Source: Kappaphycus alvarezii (Eukaryota > Rhodophyta > Florideophyceae > Gigartinales > Solieriaceae). Taken from it: a DNA stretch of 64,000 nucleotides. Below, in pieces: positions 43,926 to 57,960 of the stretch. The notes beneath the pieces were generated by a model. It was not told the DNA's origin. It made no database searches and was given only the letters and a program-made list of their open reading frames with translations. Numbering within the stretch: the stretch's first letter is position 1; the number at the start of each line of letters is the position of its first letter. Location: contig NADL03000611.1 of NCBI GenBank assembly GCA_002205965.3, positions 930,001 to 994,000 of the forward strand. The letters are read 5' to 3'. The translations under genes were made by a program, and so were the position numbers.

Positions 43926-43980
43926 TCACCGTGAATGATTTTTGTCACATTTAATTTGTGACAAAAATCATTCAAGGTGA
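43926..43980. repeat. perfect-stem inverted repeat (hairpin), 24-bp arms
   Basis: Arms 43926-43949 and 43957-43980 are reverse complements with one mismatch; the inner 17 bp (GAATGATTTTTGTCACA) are perfect, with a 7-base loop. It could be a minimal MITE-like hairpin or a matrix/recombination structure. Nothing coding is nearby. Confidence 0.85.
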
Positions 43981-46900
43981 AAAATCCTGACTGGTCCTGT
44001 GTGCAAATACAGTTGCATCTGATTAATGCACCGTGTAAACATCGGGGTTTAAATTAGTCTCTGGTCGAATCAGTTTCAAACTATGTGCATCTTCAACTGC
44101 ACCCTCAACTTGTGTCAGTGGGTTTTAATTAGAAATTCGTCTCTGGGATACAGCCCGCTTTTTAGCATGACAGCACTGAAGGGGTCACGTATGGTTCAAC
44201 CCGCCTCGAATGATTTCCTCCCATGACCGTTGAAAATGTCAATGTCAAGTGCAATGACGGTTTCTTCAGATATGTGCCATAGTACCGATAGAAAAATTCT
44301 CCGATAAATGACTTAAGCTCGATGTCCAAAATTCCCTTTTCCAAAGTTCTTTGAGTTACTAGGTTGCTTTTTTACTTCATATTCACTTAGTAATTTAATG
44401 TATAATACTTGAATGAGTTGATCAAAGCTGATGCGCCTCTGTAGTGAAGAGCTTATGCAGCTATTTTTGACTCTATTTTTCAAATAGGTTCATATCATTA
44501 TCCTATCGAACTGAATCAATATTGCTGATGTCATGGAGAAAATATCACTAGAGATTACATGAAAGGCCTAAATTAAAAACTTTTTACGTTTCACCAAATC
44601 TCTGCGTACTGAGGTAAAAATGTATCACTGCCAATGAGAATTATCGCTGTAGTTTAACAGTTTATTTGAAGCTTCCATACCTAATTTTACAAGATTATTG
44701 GGATATTCAGTAATTTTCTGAAGACAATGTATCTCTTAGCAACCAATTAGCGGATTTATCGATCATTATCGTTATAGAGATGATAAATAGACATTGATTT
44801 TTATTCCTCATAGAAAAGACACAAAAAATTATTTGGAAAAATATATTGCTAAACATTGACAAAATTGCAATTTAAAAATGTTAGTTAATATTTCTCTTGA
44901 ACTGATTTTTTTGTATAATTGTCTCTTGAAATTAAACTACATCATCAGATAATATCATCCATTCTTTTTCGTAGGTCTATACTGAAAAAGTTAAGTACTG
45001 ACCAGTGTGATGAGAAAAGACCATTTAAATGAAAATTAGTATTCCAGGAGATGAGGTCAGGACAATAACACTTTCGTGAACGACAATTGAAAGTATTTAA
45101 GCAATTGTTCTCATTTATTTATGACATGCGTGCGTAAAAAAATTTATCGTACCATTACAGTTACGACGGTCTGAACTGGAGCCGGAAAAATTAGAAACTT
45201 CCCATCTCAGGGAAGCATTGATCCAAAAAAAATTATAAAGCAGTCAAATTCTGCAATACTTCCGAAAAGTATGCTAATTTGATGTATTTATTTTTGAGAA
45301 GGTTGATGTAATATGAACCGTATGAATCGTTACAGTTACTCGTGAGCAAATGATTAGAATATTTCATTGCAAATACTGTAGAAGACTTTACAGTTAGAAG
45401 TATTTAAAAGTAATCTAATAGTCTGATACATAGCAGAGGTTACAGAGATTACGCTAGTATTGATGCAGAATGTTGAGGAATTCATAACATCAAATGATTA
45501 TGCTTAATTTACTGCAGCTATATTGAGGAAAATACAAGCGTTACATATACATTCATTTATTCATCAATGGATATTTTATCGCAATAACAAGCACATGAAA
45601 TATTAATATCTACTTTCGAGTTTATAACGGGCAAAAAGTATCTACTCCCAAATCTCGGGCAATATCTATAATTGATAAAATTTGCAAGCATTCAACTCGA
45701 TCTACATAAGGAAAAGGGCATGGATGAACTCTTTTGGAAAGAAAAAGGTGGAAAACCACTAAGAAACCGCCTTTTGATTTATATAAAGCAAAAGTTTAAT
45801 TTATACACATAATGATTACACATAAGGGACCAGTAAGCTTTCATCTTGAAATATCCGTCGAAATTGGTGTGAATAAGGTCAAAGAAGCGATAGATAATAG
45901 TTTAATTAAGTTTTAATAGACGTTTAAGGGTTTCAAACAGTACTATATTTCAAGGCTCACCAGCGTCTACCTTGGAATGCTTCCAAATTATGATATGGCA
46001 TAATTGCAATTACTTCTTCATAGAACAAACTTTACAGTATTCTGACTGTAAACAATTAACATTGGATTAGTTTATAAAACTTAACTAAGGAGCTGTTTTT
46101 CATTCATGAAATCTGTCAGAACGAAGAAATTTATACTCAGAGTTTCATTTTTTAATATATTCCCAATTATAATTCCATTCTAAGCTATCCAATTATTCTT
46201 CATTAGGTTCGAGATACATGTCATTCCTTTCAATTTTAGTTCCCGGCAACACAAATTTACCCTCAATAATTTCAAGAATACATTTACTTTTCCCTCTTGA
46301 ATATTCTCTCCTATGCCACTGACACAACTATTTTGCGCATCTTTTGTATTCTTCGCTTCACAAATCACTGCTTCTATCCTTCATCGCTTGCAGGCAAGAT
46401 TCGGCCCATAGACCTTTATTTTCAGCATTTTATTCCTCATTAGCATACCTACGCGTGCTTTTATTGTTTCACACCGAATACCTGAGGAGCCTTCATTTCC
46501 ATATAAATACTGCAGATAAATGCTATTGACGGAACTGCTCAAGTATGAATACTTTTTCAGTAATTCGGATGAGCGAAAATAATGATCGTTGCTTACCTTC
46601 AATATCTTGCGACTCGAGTGATGGAAATTTTCCTGTTCAATGATTGTCAAGAAATAAATTACCAATCAGAATCAGTTTTGGGCTCGCAAGAAATGAAGCT
46701 CAAGTTCAATAGTTTGGAGAAAAGTTCGTTCTCCATTTACAAGATATGTATTTTTCTCAAGGTTAGCTTTACGTAGCACTTTCGCGAAGTACACAACATA
46801 AGAATATGTATATCTACAATACATAGACAGAAAGAGCGACTCGAAAAGAAACGGACCCTACGGTATCTAGCGAAATTATATGAAGAAACAACAATTGATT

Positions 46901-49900
46901 GTACTACATTAGCTGTACTACAGTTTTAGTGCTGTTTAAGTAAAATAAGATTTCTAACTTTACTGAACTCGAAGCGCCCAACATACAATCGTTCTAAAAA
47001 TAAAAATGTTTCATTCGGTTTTCTCTAATTACCCTTGAGATACTTACTGCTAAAAAGAAACATACTTTACTTGCAGCATATTTTTTTCAGAAGAAATTTC
47101 ATTCGGAAAATTGAATGAGGAAATGTTTCTTTAGATCTTAGTTGCATTCGGACCATTTGTGTAGATATTAAAAGACTAAAAATGGATTTATTGTTTGAGT
47201 AAACTTTTTTCAATATTTGGCGATATCTATGGTGTGTGATGTTAAAAGAAAGAACCACTGAAGTAACTAGTGTAAGAGAGTTTTCATCAAAACTTGACAT
47301 AGCTTTGACATTATTTTTGTGACCGAAGGTTTCATGAATAATGGAGATATAATAAATTTGGAAGCTATAATAATATATTTTTACGAGAAAAAGATAGAGC
47401 CATGTAAAACGTTTTAGAAGATTAGAGGAGCAATACAATATCTTCATTTATTCTCATTTCATTTAACATACTTTGGAAATGAATATATTTGCAGAACATA
47501 GTTGAAGAAAGAAACCAATATAGGTTTCTAATAAAGAAGATAATTGAACTAAAGATAAGTGATTTCCTTCCGAAATGCATAGTAAAAGATGTTTCAGAAA
47601 TAGAACCGATTGAAGGCGTAGCTTAGAACATTAAAATCTTCAGAGTTTCTCGTCAATGATAATTTATCGAAAGATACGATAGTTCTACTACAATCAAACT
47701 CTTAACTAGTCAGAGAGTATGCGTATGAACGAAAATGCCCTGTTGCTAAACAATAGTCACAGATTATCAATTTGTAATATTTACTGCTAATAAAGACTTA
47801 CTTTGAGACATATTTGTTTTCTCAGCCATAAAAATTCATAATGTCCTGCATGTATCCCTTGCTTGGAGTTAATATTAAGGAAAGACTAGGAACCAATATG
47901 GATAACATATTAGAATCCACGCATGATGTGAACGGCAAATATTTAAATATGTATTAATTTCTAGAGATTCTTACGCAGCCAAATGATCCTATCGCTCGAA
48001 ATACCGACAAACAACTTCTTAATGTCAATAATGTATTTAATGCATAGAATTTAGTAGAAACCCGCACGAAAATATTAGTTTATACAACCGAATACCCTCT
48101 CTAAGTGCTGAATACACTTCAGTTTGATACCGAGGGAAATAGGATAGGATGGGTCCAAATGGCCTCAGATATCTTTGTTTTTTTCCTTAAATAACCGTTA
48201 AGTACTAAGTGCGCGACTAAGATTAGATTCTCCATCCCAACATGCAGCCATTAAATTTCAGTTACGCCCCAATTATATCGCTCTACGGTAAATGGTGCTG
48301 GCATCAAATGCTGGACAGCGCCACTACATTTCGCACTTTACCAATGAATTAATGTAATAAATTTATTTTTTAGCTTCTGAGAACAGAACTCCTCGTTCAA
48401 TTTTTCTTTCTTTCAGAAATTAATTGTAATTTAAATCATTTTTAATATTTTTTAAGACCCATATGGGGGATCCTGCGCACAAATTCCATAAGAATCCTCC
48501 TTTAATGCTCACCCAACATATGCAAACATCTCCAATTGCACATTAACTGCAAAAATAGCAAAGAAAATTTGACTCACTGAACATACAAACTCGAAAGCGA
48601 TCCTCGAAAGATGAGTTGGTATATTTCATATTTGAAAATATCCTCTTAATTTTGGTGATAGCGAGAAGGCTCCAATCCTTGACCAAAGGTATATAATCTG
48701 CTTATCATCCCTATTTACTGCGTTTTTTGCATGTTCTATGTGACTCAAAATCAAAATTTATCTCAATGAGCTCAGCGAACATAATCCAATAAATTTTTTC
48801 GTTTAAAGCAAATTATTGGACCAAAAAATTGATAAGTAATTAGCCATGAATGAAAATTAATAATATATAAGATAAAGGGAGTGAACTCAAAGAACTATAT
48901 CTTATTTCCAATTAAAACCCAAATCACAGGCTCTCTTTGCTGACATCTATGTTGACGATCGATTTGAAATCACATGTCGTAGTATATATGTATAAATTTG
49001 TAACGACAACCTGAAATTCCCTTTTTTTGTCTCTCCCTTGAGACTTATCCATCCTTCCCTGCACACTGGGATTACTTTATTGTTTGTATGAAAAGTGTTT
49101 CTAAAATATACACCTTCTACATCCATAAGACAATACCCATTAACGATTTTTGGTCTCAAGACTTTTCGAAACCATGAGACAATGTGATCTACTGTGATAA
49201 AAGTTGTTGCATCGGAGATTCCGTATCTAAATTCTCGAATGCACCAATATATCAGGTTCTTATCTCATCACGGGTTCCAAGGTTGATGTCAATGCAAAAA
49301 TTAATTTCCATATACGAACAGATATGTATTCAACCATGGTTGAATAAAAAGAAGATTAATTGAGGTAAGGCGACAAAATTCTGCTCTGAAAACATGCCTA
49401 ATGTCACCTCTTTTTCCCATCCCGAGCTGAATTTGCATCATAATTCCAGACAGACCACATGTCAAAGCCTTAAATTTACAGCAATTTTTTTCCGTTCTCT
49501 CATAAAAGAAATTAATGCCTGGGAGTCTTTTCTTGATCCAATCCCGCAAAGACCGCAGTTTCTACTGAGAATTTTATCCTCGCATATGTAAGAAGATTAC
49601 ATACCACATTTACTGTGGTGTTCATAGTCCACGTTAAAATTAGAATCATCAAAGGACAACGTTATTCATCCATAGGAGTTTCCTTGCATCCAGAGGTGTG
49701 ACTGACGAAAATATTTGGGAGAATAAGCTCAAAAATTCGGAATGAAATGATATTTTTAAAACCAGGGGCGGAAATGTACTTCGAAACAGAATCATTCTAG
49801 AGCTCAAAGCAACTTGAAATTGAAAGTATTTTCATAAAAATTATTATTAAAAAGAATTTAAATTTGTATCCGTACTGGACGGGATGAATTCCTACGGTAT

Positions 49901-50701
49901 TCGACTGGTCAGATGCAATTGTAAGCACAAATGTTTAGTAATGGAGCGGAAAATTGTGACAGAAGTCACTGCAGGTAACGGAGGGTTGAAGTGAAAGGAC
50001 AGTCATTTGCAAAGGAAGCTCGCCAGCTCTTGCTGGGGGTTTACTTGGAGTCTCAGCAAATTGAAACTTATATACTACGTCAATGTACACCCTTATTTAG
50101 TAAAGACTTCAAGATTAACATAAACAACAATGTACAAAGGCTAAGTACACAAAATCGTCACACGAAATCATCAAGCCAGCTTCACGTAATTTTACACATC
50201 ACAAAAGTACTACACGTAACCGCAATGTAAATGTGCCAGCTCATCCATATTCATACTATAACCACATGTACCTGTAAACCCCATGACAGTCCCTTAATTA
50301 TTCATCATAGTGCCTATGCTGTAACACCTGTACCATATGTCAATAGGATATACCTGTAACTCGTGCCAACGCTGCACACTGTCTTAGGTGGACAAATAGA
50401 CGTGCTTTCTTCATCCATACGAGCCAGAACAATTGTACGCACTGCATTGTATATGAGAAATTTTAGTAGCCAATCAGAAGCCCGTTTCACGTTGCGTTCA
50501 CATAGGTACGCATATGCTCCTCTCCAGCGGCACCTTCCAAACAGCCTATCGTCCCAGAATATTTGGTTTTCAATGACAATACAAGGTCATCAACCAACAA
50601 GTTGCGCATAAAGAATTCAAATTCCGAAAAATGTTGACAATCAGGCCCACAGAAAAGAGTATTACTAAGGTTATCAATTATTGTGAAGCTGTTTCAGCTG
50701 A

Positions 50702-50759
50702 TTATTCATGAACGGGTATGAGAATCTCCTTTATTCATGAACGGGTATGAGAATCTCCT
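50702..50759 (+). repeat. exact 29-bp tandem duplication
   Basis: TTATTCATGAACGGGTATGA plus nine further bases is repeated twice head to tail (50702-50730, 50731-50759) without a mismatch. A recent duplication inside otherwise degenerate AT-rich DNA. Confidence 0.9.
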
Positions 50760-51459
50760 GAATGGCCCAAACTCCGCTCGTTTTCGATCGCAGTTACATC
50801 TTATCAATACTCTTTGGAATCATCTTAGTTCACATTTGATACCGAAAGATATGATTTAAAACATCTGAACCTTTATTTTCACGTTTTTTGGGAAGTTCAG
50901 TAGTGTATTTCTCCACTAGAAAATATCCTTTATAGCTACAAACGCCTTAATGTTGACAGTCTTCAGCGTAAACATTTTTGAGATTGCAACTTATCTTCCA
51001 AACTGCTTCAACTCACTTTCTCTCTTGACCTTATTGATCTTGATAATGATGTGGACACCGATGGTTTCTCCATTGACAACTTTTTTCTTCAAGCCGACCA
51101 AAACACGCGCTTACATTCAGAAAGTTATATAAAAGGGAAGCACGACAGCTGATAGTATTTCTTCGAACAGCTTTTGACATCTTTTTTGACGAAAAAGAAA
51201 CAAAAGAAATTAACCAAGTCACGGTCATGACTTGAGTAGAGTGCTAATTTCTGCAAAGTATTTCCATGTAATATCCACATTTTAGAAGAATACGTGTGAA
51301 CTGAAATAGAAAATTTGTATTTTAAAAATCAAGTGTTAAAATTGTCCGCACGTAAGGGGAATTGTCTAATAGACGCTCGGTAGGAGTCCCACGCTCAGCC
51401 TTCACATAGCTAGCAACATGAAAAGTTAGGAACTATTTCTATCAATATTCAACTATGCA

Positions 51460-51792
51460 ATGGAGAACGTGCATGGAAACGATAATTTAATTGCTAGTAT
51501 GCTCACGCGAGTATGCAATTCATACCACGTAAAAAATCTCCTGCGCGAAAGTACGGAGTTTCAAGCTCATAAATATTACCATACTTTAGGTTATAGAGAT
51601 TTTTTCAAAAAGCCGACGGCTGAACGTATTAAGACCGAACAATATGAAGCAGCAAACTTTCCAGACACTGCGATCGAAGGAGCAGGTTTAGCACGTATAG
51701 CTGGTTCCTTAACAAAAATTTCCGAAAACAGTACTGATATGCAACTAGACTACATATTCGCCGCACATTGCTGCCATTTGTTTCATCACTGA
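51460..51792 (+). pseudogene. possible coding remnant, unidentified
   Basis: A 110-codon open frame in AT-rich DNA with normal-looking amino-acid composition ('YYHTLGYRDFFKKPTAERIK', 'IEGAGLARIAGSLTKISENS'). The same frame stays fairly coding-like for several hundred bases beyond the stop, interrupted by single stops. I cannot assign a family. It may be a chance frame. Confidence 0.3.
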
Positions 51793-54700
51793 GTCGAAGC
51801 AACAGACGGCAATTTGGCTGAAGAACGTACATGACAAATAATAAAAGCTGACATCGAGCTATTTGTAAATGTTTGTATACATTGTATGGTGGAAGTAGAT
51901 AGATGCAAAAAACCAAGTCAATTTAAATGTATAGTCCGCATTTCTTGACAGTATTACAGGGGTATATTTTACCCAGGTGAAAAAGCACAACTCACAATCT
52001 AGAAACTATTCATACGAGTAAAATTCTGTCTGCAGCACGGGAATAGAAAATCTTTACTTTAAAAAGATTAGTGAAATAAGCAGAACAATTTGAGGACATA
52101 TTTAAAGTACCAAATCGTTTACTAGATGTCTGAAAAGCTGCGGAAACAATACCTGCGTAATTGCAGCGGCTTGACCTAGCAGGGGGATCCAAGTGTAAAT
52201 TCAATGGTGCAAAAAAATATTTAAAGACATTACAGAGATCTTGGAAGAATGTTTACGCACATAAAAGAAAAATTTTGAAATTGTAGAGTATTCATCCATT
52301 CAATTAGCTGAAAAATAAAACGAAAGTATAGTGAATTTATGACATCTCATCTAAAAGAACTGAAAATATACATATTTCTGGCCTCTTATTTTCATGAAGG
52401 TCAATTAAGTTTAAAGTACCAACAGTTCTGATACTTCAGGTAATATCATAGCCATATTTTTCGGGAATCGGGTCCATGAGATTCTTAAGGCATAACTATT
52501 TCAAGATATGAGTGAGAATTTGTTCCTTCCGATTGTATTTAGAACTTTCTGTCGGCTCTTGTACTGTAAAATGGGTCATGATAAGCGAGTATCCCTCGGC
52601 TTTTATACTGAGATGGAAACTAAAATCTATAATTTTCTAGTGAATAAATATCACTTAGAGTAATTTCTAGAGAAATTAGACATATGAGCATTATTTTGTA
52701 ACCAGTTACTTATTTTTTCGAAGGTATTTCCAATATATCTAAAGCAAATTATTTTTGTTAATGATATATTTTGATTTTACATCCCTTCCTATTTTGATCT
52801 TGCTCCAATATATGCTTTTTAACAGATTATTCCTGATTGATTAACTTAAAATATTCATTTCTGGCAATATCTGCTAATGTGACAAAAAAATGTGTGATAT
52901 TTATTTCATGTGTCTTTCTATTTGGTTTTCACAATTTAAAAAGAGAAAAAACAGAATAGAAGTGATAAAATCTTTGTTTCAGGGTTTTAGTCAGTCTATA
53001 AATACACATTTTATTCGTTTGTAGCTGTATATATGAAACTATATGATAAAGGGTATATTTTTTAGACTATGTAGGTAATTTAGAGCCTCATTTCTCTAAT
53101 ATTTTCGGTATTACAATATTTTAAACATAAATGGTGACAAATAAGATGCTATTTCACTGTTAAAAGGGTATTGGTAGATTATAGCAGGAAAATGCCGTAT
53201 GTTCTTAGGATCGGAGTAAGATTTCTCTTCAGAATACATTTGAGCGACTCCTTAATACTCAATATTCGAGATATATTAATTTGCATTTTTATTCTATCCA
53301 GGGCACTTAGTAATACAGAGGTCAGTAAAATAAACCAATTCATAGTAAATAACTAAAATAAGCAGTACATGATGCTGATATCTGCTAAATGTACAACTAA
53401 AAAACTTTACTAAAAATAGAAATACTCAGCGAAAAACGTTAGTAATGATTAAGATGAAGTGTAGGTGGTTACGAAATATATATTCTCCATACAAATATGT
53501 CTACTGGAAGACAGTTGCAGAATATCGGCGACTACTCTACCATACAGTTGTACAATGGATACTTAATATATTAAAACTGGGTGGTGTATTTTCCAAAGTG
53601 ATGAAAATGACCTAATTATTGTCTAGCAAACCATCTATTTCGAAATTTTCAGATATTTCTACTGTAAAAGAACCAATATGCGTATAATCGGCGCCTAGTG
53701 GTTGATTTTGAAAGCTGTTTGGCTATGATGCTAACTAAAGTGGAAAATAAGCCAGAAAAAAACAGCACGGTGTGTAAACTTTGCTATATTCCTTTTAATC
53801 CATAAATGCATATTTACATGATTTGAAATTCTTGAAATTCTCTAAAAATAACAATAGAAGAAGGTGCCCTGACATCAAAAATAAATCTAATACTTTTGTC
53901 CCATTTGCGATATTTATTTCTTTGATGATTAATTGGCCCTCAGAGTATTGTACTACAATAGTAATAGTCTCAATAATGGTATTATTAGATAGTTTGACAG
54001 TATAGAGTAGGTATAGGGTGTCAAAGTTCGGATTCTCGCCTCTCTTGGGTACTAAAAGTACGACGACAGAAATTACTCAGAACTCGTTGAAAATCTGTTA
54101 AATTCTTTCCAATTTTTTAAAATTTTGTTTCAAGTTGTTTTTTTATTTCCTAGAAAATATTCCTGAAGCACTTGGTGCTATATGAAATACCGATCTCACT
54201 CAAAAATTTTATGTCAAATAGTTTTTCGGGCATTCATTCCATGTGTCATGACAGAATTCGCATATATGCAAAATTTCGTAACAACTTTCACCGTAAAAGG
54301 CGAAATAATAGTGAGAAGACCTTTTATTGTGTCAATATTACGAGATGAAGCTTTTGAGTTTTAAATTCTCTATCTTGTTAATGAATTAAGCACGTATACA
54401 ATTCATTTTATACTTTTCTGAGATATCCATGATAGCCTACTCTAGTGCATTCATCAATTGAGTTTTTAGTGGGTTTGCTCACATTAATTATGGGGGAACA
54501 AAAAAGTTAGTTTACGCTGTGCATTATCAAGGACATCCGTGTAAGAAAAAGGATTTTCGGAGATTTTCTAATGAGTGCCACAGATCACTTCGATAGTAAA
54601 CATTTAGTATTCGCTTAGTTGCATATTTTTATGTAAAGTAATAACTTTATTCTTCAAATTGAAAATTTTGATGCAAGTATAATCCTTATCACAAGCTTCT

Positions 54701-55559
54701 CAACCCTGCACGGAAAATCTTGATCTACCAGAATTTACTTTTCTCAAATCATGGAGAAGCACATTATTAGTTAATAATATGAAAAATTCATTCTATTGCA
54801 ATGTATGTATTTACATCACTTATTGCTGTCCATGAAATTTATCTCATATAGCCTTTAAAATCAGATCCTCTCTCGATTAACTTACTTTGAAAAATGAAGA
54901 GCCTCCAATTGATACAAGTTCTATAAGATTTTCTGGTTATGCAGGAAATAGATATTACGTCCACCAAAATGGAAGAATAATTTCCCAGTCATATTATCCG
55001 ATTCGTTTATATTCAATTCCTTTCTTGAATGAATAAAAAAGACGTTGAAAAATTCTTTTGTCCCTTATTCCGTAGTGCATTTGTCCATTTTAATTACTTA
55101 AAAACACTGAGTCGCTACAATAATATTAAAGAGAGAATTTCTTCTCCTTTAGTATATTAACTGAACGAGACCTATTTCAACTGAATTGCTGCCTCCTTTG
55201 ACTTAAATATCATATCCCTTAGAAAATTGAAAGTGGCAGTAATTGTTTATTGATTACATAAAAGGTTACCGATAATCTTAAAATACCAATTTGATGTACT
55301 TTTAGTCCTGCCGGCAAACGGTAACGGAGTATGAACATATAATAGAAATCAAAATCGCCGCCGTAATGACTGAATACTTGTTCATCTTCTCCGACTTGGC
55401 ATTTCGTGGATTTATAAGCCATTTAATCATCATAGTAGTTTTTAACCACTGGCTACTTTTCAAATTTTTGATTAAAGAGGGATAGGGGATGAAAATTTTG
55501 ATAAGCAAGTTATAAATTATTAACAAAAATGAAAGACTTTAACAACCATGGAAAGATCT

Positions 55560-56075
55560 TTAAAAAACCCACCAATACTGCTCAGGATCATTGGTAGCCA
55601 CAGTGGCTATTTTGCAGATCAAATCATCTACAATGAAATAATGGTCTTCACCTACATGCATAGAATCCATCGCAAGACCTTTTTGAATATGAAGTGTTTT
55701 TCTATTCTTTTTATAAAGCGCAAGCTCTTCATGAGCCATCCATATACATTCTAAGACATAACTTGAACCACGAAATGTCTGCTCAAATCTAAATTGTGGC
55801 ATGATATTGATTTTTCGGGCTATTCAGAGTAAATTTCAGTCACTTTGAATGAAAAGATTGACTTTCGTAGCGGCAAGCAAATACTGTTCCGTAAGACCTG
55901 TTCTGAGCATAATTATGTAAGAAATATTCTTGGTTGTGCTTCCAGTTCTATGGAAGTTGCCTTTCGTCATTCGCAAAGCATGATAGATTGCAAAATAATA
56001 ATAATGAATAAATTTGAAGCACATAAATACAGAAGCAAAACACTTTGAGGACTGAGTTGAAACCCAATACAGCAA
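55560..56075 (-). pseudogene. possible coding remnant, unidentified
   Basis: Two minus-strand open frames (56075-55836 and 55802-55560) are in the same frame, separated by only a few stops. The second contains 'GLAMDSMHVGEDHYFIVDDL' and 'ICKIATVATNDPEQYWWVF', which look like real protein. About 170 codons with so few stops is unusual for this composition. No family recognised. Confidence 0.3.
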
Positions 56076-57149
56076 TATGTTACTCGGATGACAAAAGAGC
56101 TACAAACATAGTCACTATCAACTGGTAGTTATAAACAATAAGTATACATAAATTGGCAGTTTAAGCCAAAATTAAGTACACTAGAGCACTGAGCCAATTC
56201 CGGAAATTATTTATGAGAAAAAAATCTTCCAATTGAATCAAAAGAAAAGATGAAAACAGATAAATTCAACACCTAAACGTAAAATTCCATATAAAATACG
56301 GTATAGGTCAACATGATTTGAATCTAACAACTATTTTCAGTGTAATGATATAGATGGAAACATATCACTCGTACGAGCGTTCTTCCCTACAACGAGGAAA
56401 TATTTTTCTCCGCTTCATAAATTTTTTTTATTTTTGAACTCGCACATCTACTCTACCCCTCAGATGTGTAATGGCAATAAAAATCTCTCTGTCTTGTTAT
56501 GAAATACGCAGTTTGTACCTTTCCTCTTCGAGGGATGTCCAATTCAGATAAAAAGTTTTAAAAAATTGCGTAATATGGCTTCAAATATTTCTTATTTCAT
56601 TTTTATTCCGTTCAATTCATTTGCACAATACTTATAAACCATTTTTGATCAATCAATTCTCAGAAAATAAATCTGGAGATTCCTTGTCATTTGTATGTAC
56701 GAATACATATTTTAGTACCCAAATTAAAATATGAACATGTTTTGGAGGCAAAACTGAAGAAATAATGCGTTTTTCTCCTTATTCTGAATTGTTTTGTATT
56801 AAAGACGAAGATTTGGAAATATTTCGATTTGAGGTTTCAAATTTATTCCATCGAAGTAGCTTCCTTGTTTATCATTAATTGGGTCGGAAATTTGGACAAA
56901 TTATTTTGGAAATAACTTTTCAAAGCAACTGTTATTCCTCAGGGTAGAGCTGAATAGGTCCTGATGTATATGAGCAAGTTATTAGTCTTCATTTGCTTAA
57001 CTATGGATACTATGCGCCAGTAAAAATAAAATTTTCCTTCAACTGGCAAGTAGTAAATTAGGCAGTAAATCGATACTGCTATTACAAAATATCCTTTTTT
57101 AATATGGTGCTACATTTCCAAAGAAGAAAATGAGGTCTTGAAATAATTG

Positions 57150-57960
57150 CAGCGTTTCATATTTCAATCACTGGCGGTAGAAACTGGGAGGGCTAAGGTT
57201 GCCGGGGGACGGAGATTAGTCCTCTAGATAAAGACCCATGCTTCAAGCTTGCAATTTTGGCTGGAAGCGCACATGAAGTGCGTGAGTAGGACGTCACGCA
57301 CGGAGTTGTGTTGATGGAGGATGCAGAATCCAGCTGGACATCGGTCAGCTGCGTGGTCTCTGTGGGTTTCTATGGGCTCGTGGAAGTACAGGCAGAGAGC
57401 AGGCGGGCAGTCTGGGTACAGAGGTGGGCCCAGATTCTTTTCGAGCATTACAGGAATTGAATGTCGGGGACCCAGTAGAAGGAGGCGAGATGGACATCGA
57501 GAATGGCGGTAGCGGGGCTGCTCAGGCAAGAAGTGGCCTCGGATGCGGAGCCGTATGTATTAGAATCTATACTATAAGGGGTAATTCTGGTTTCACAGTC
57601 TTCGTTATGGAGGTAGAGACTGGCTCATACTTCTTTCTGTACCATAGGTAGTACGTATTGGGTGCTTTGAAGGTACACAGTGGGGACATGGTCGAGATCT
57701 CAACTAGCGGCGGGATCGGGGATAATGCTGATGCGGCAGACGAGAGCATAAGGGAAAGGCGTGCTTCATCAAGCAGGGAACTTCAGTCTGCAGAGCACAG
57801 CAAGTGCAGACTGTCTGTCGTCCGTTGCGTTCGCGAGTGGGAGCACCGACAATAATGCTACCACCGGATTTTTCAAAGAGAAGGGATCAGCTTTCGGAGA
57901 TACATGGCTTCAGAGATAGAAGTTATGCCCATTTTCGACAGATGACGACTAAAAGACCTG
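57150..57960. other. GC-richer islet in AT-rich DNA
   Basis: About 800 bases with clearly higher GC, several overlapping open frames on both strands (for example 57224-57529 minus, 57658-57855 plus) and no motif I recognise. It is probably a younger insertion, possibly a transposon fragment, in the AT-rich tract. Both flanks return abruptly to AT-rich sequence. Confidence 0.4.

Larger units (their letters stand above)
40200..57150. other. 17-kb AT-rich tract without recognisable genes
   Basis: GC content is visibly near one third throughout, against more than half in the gene island. Open frames rarely exceed 60-120 codons and have the Ile/Lys/Phe/Tyr/Ser-rich composition of random AT-rich DNA. 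No LTR, RNA gene or simple-sequence array of note was found. Possible traces of former coding sequence are noted at 51460-51792 (plus) and 55560-56075 (minus). It is most likely old decayed repeat DNA or a heterochromatic or centromere-like segment. Confidence 0.6.

Noticed and set aside
40200-57150. Organelle DNA insertion
   Set aside because: No mitochondrial or plastid gene, rRNA or tRNA was recognised in 17 kb, although organelle genomes are gene-dense.
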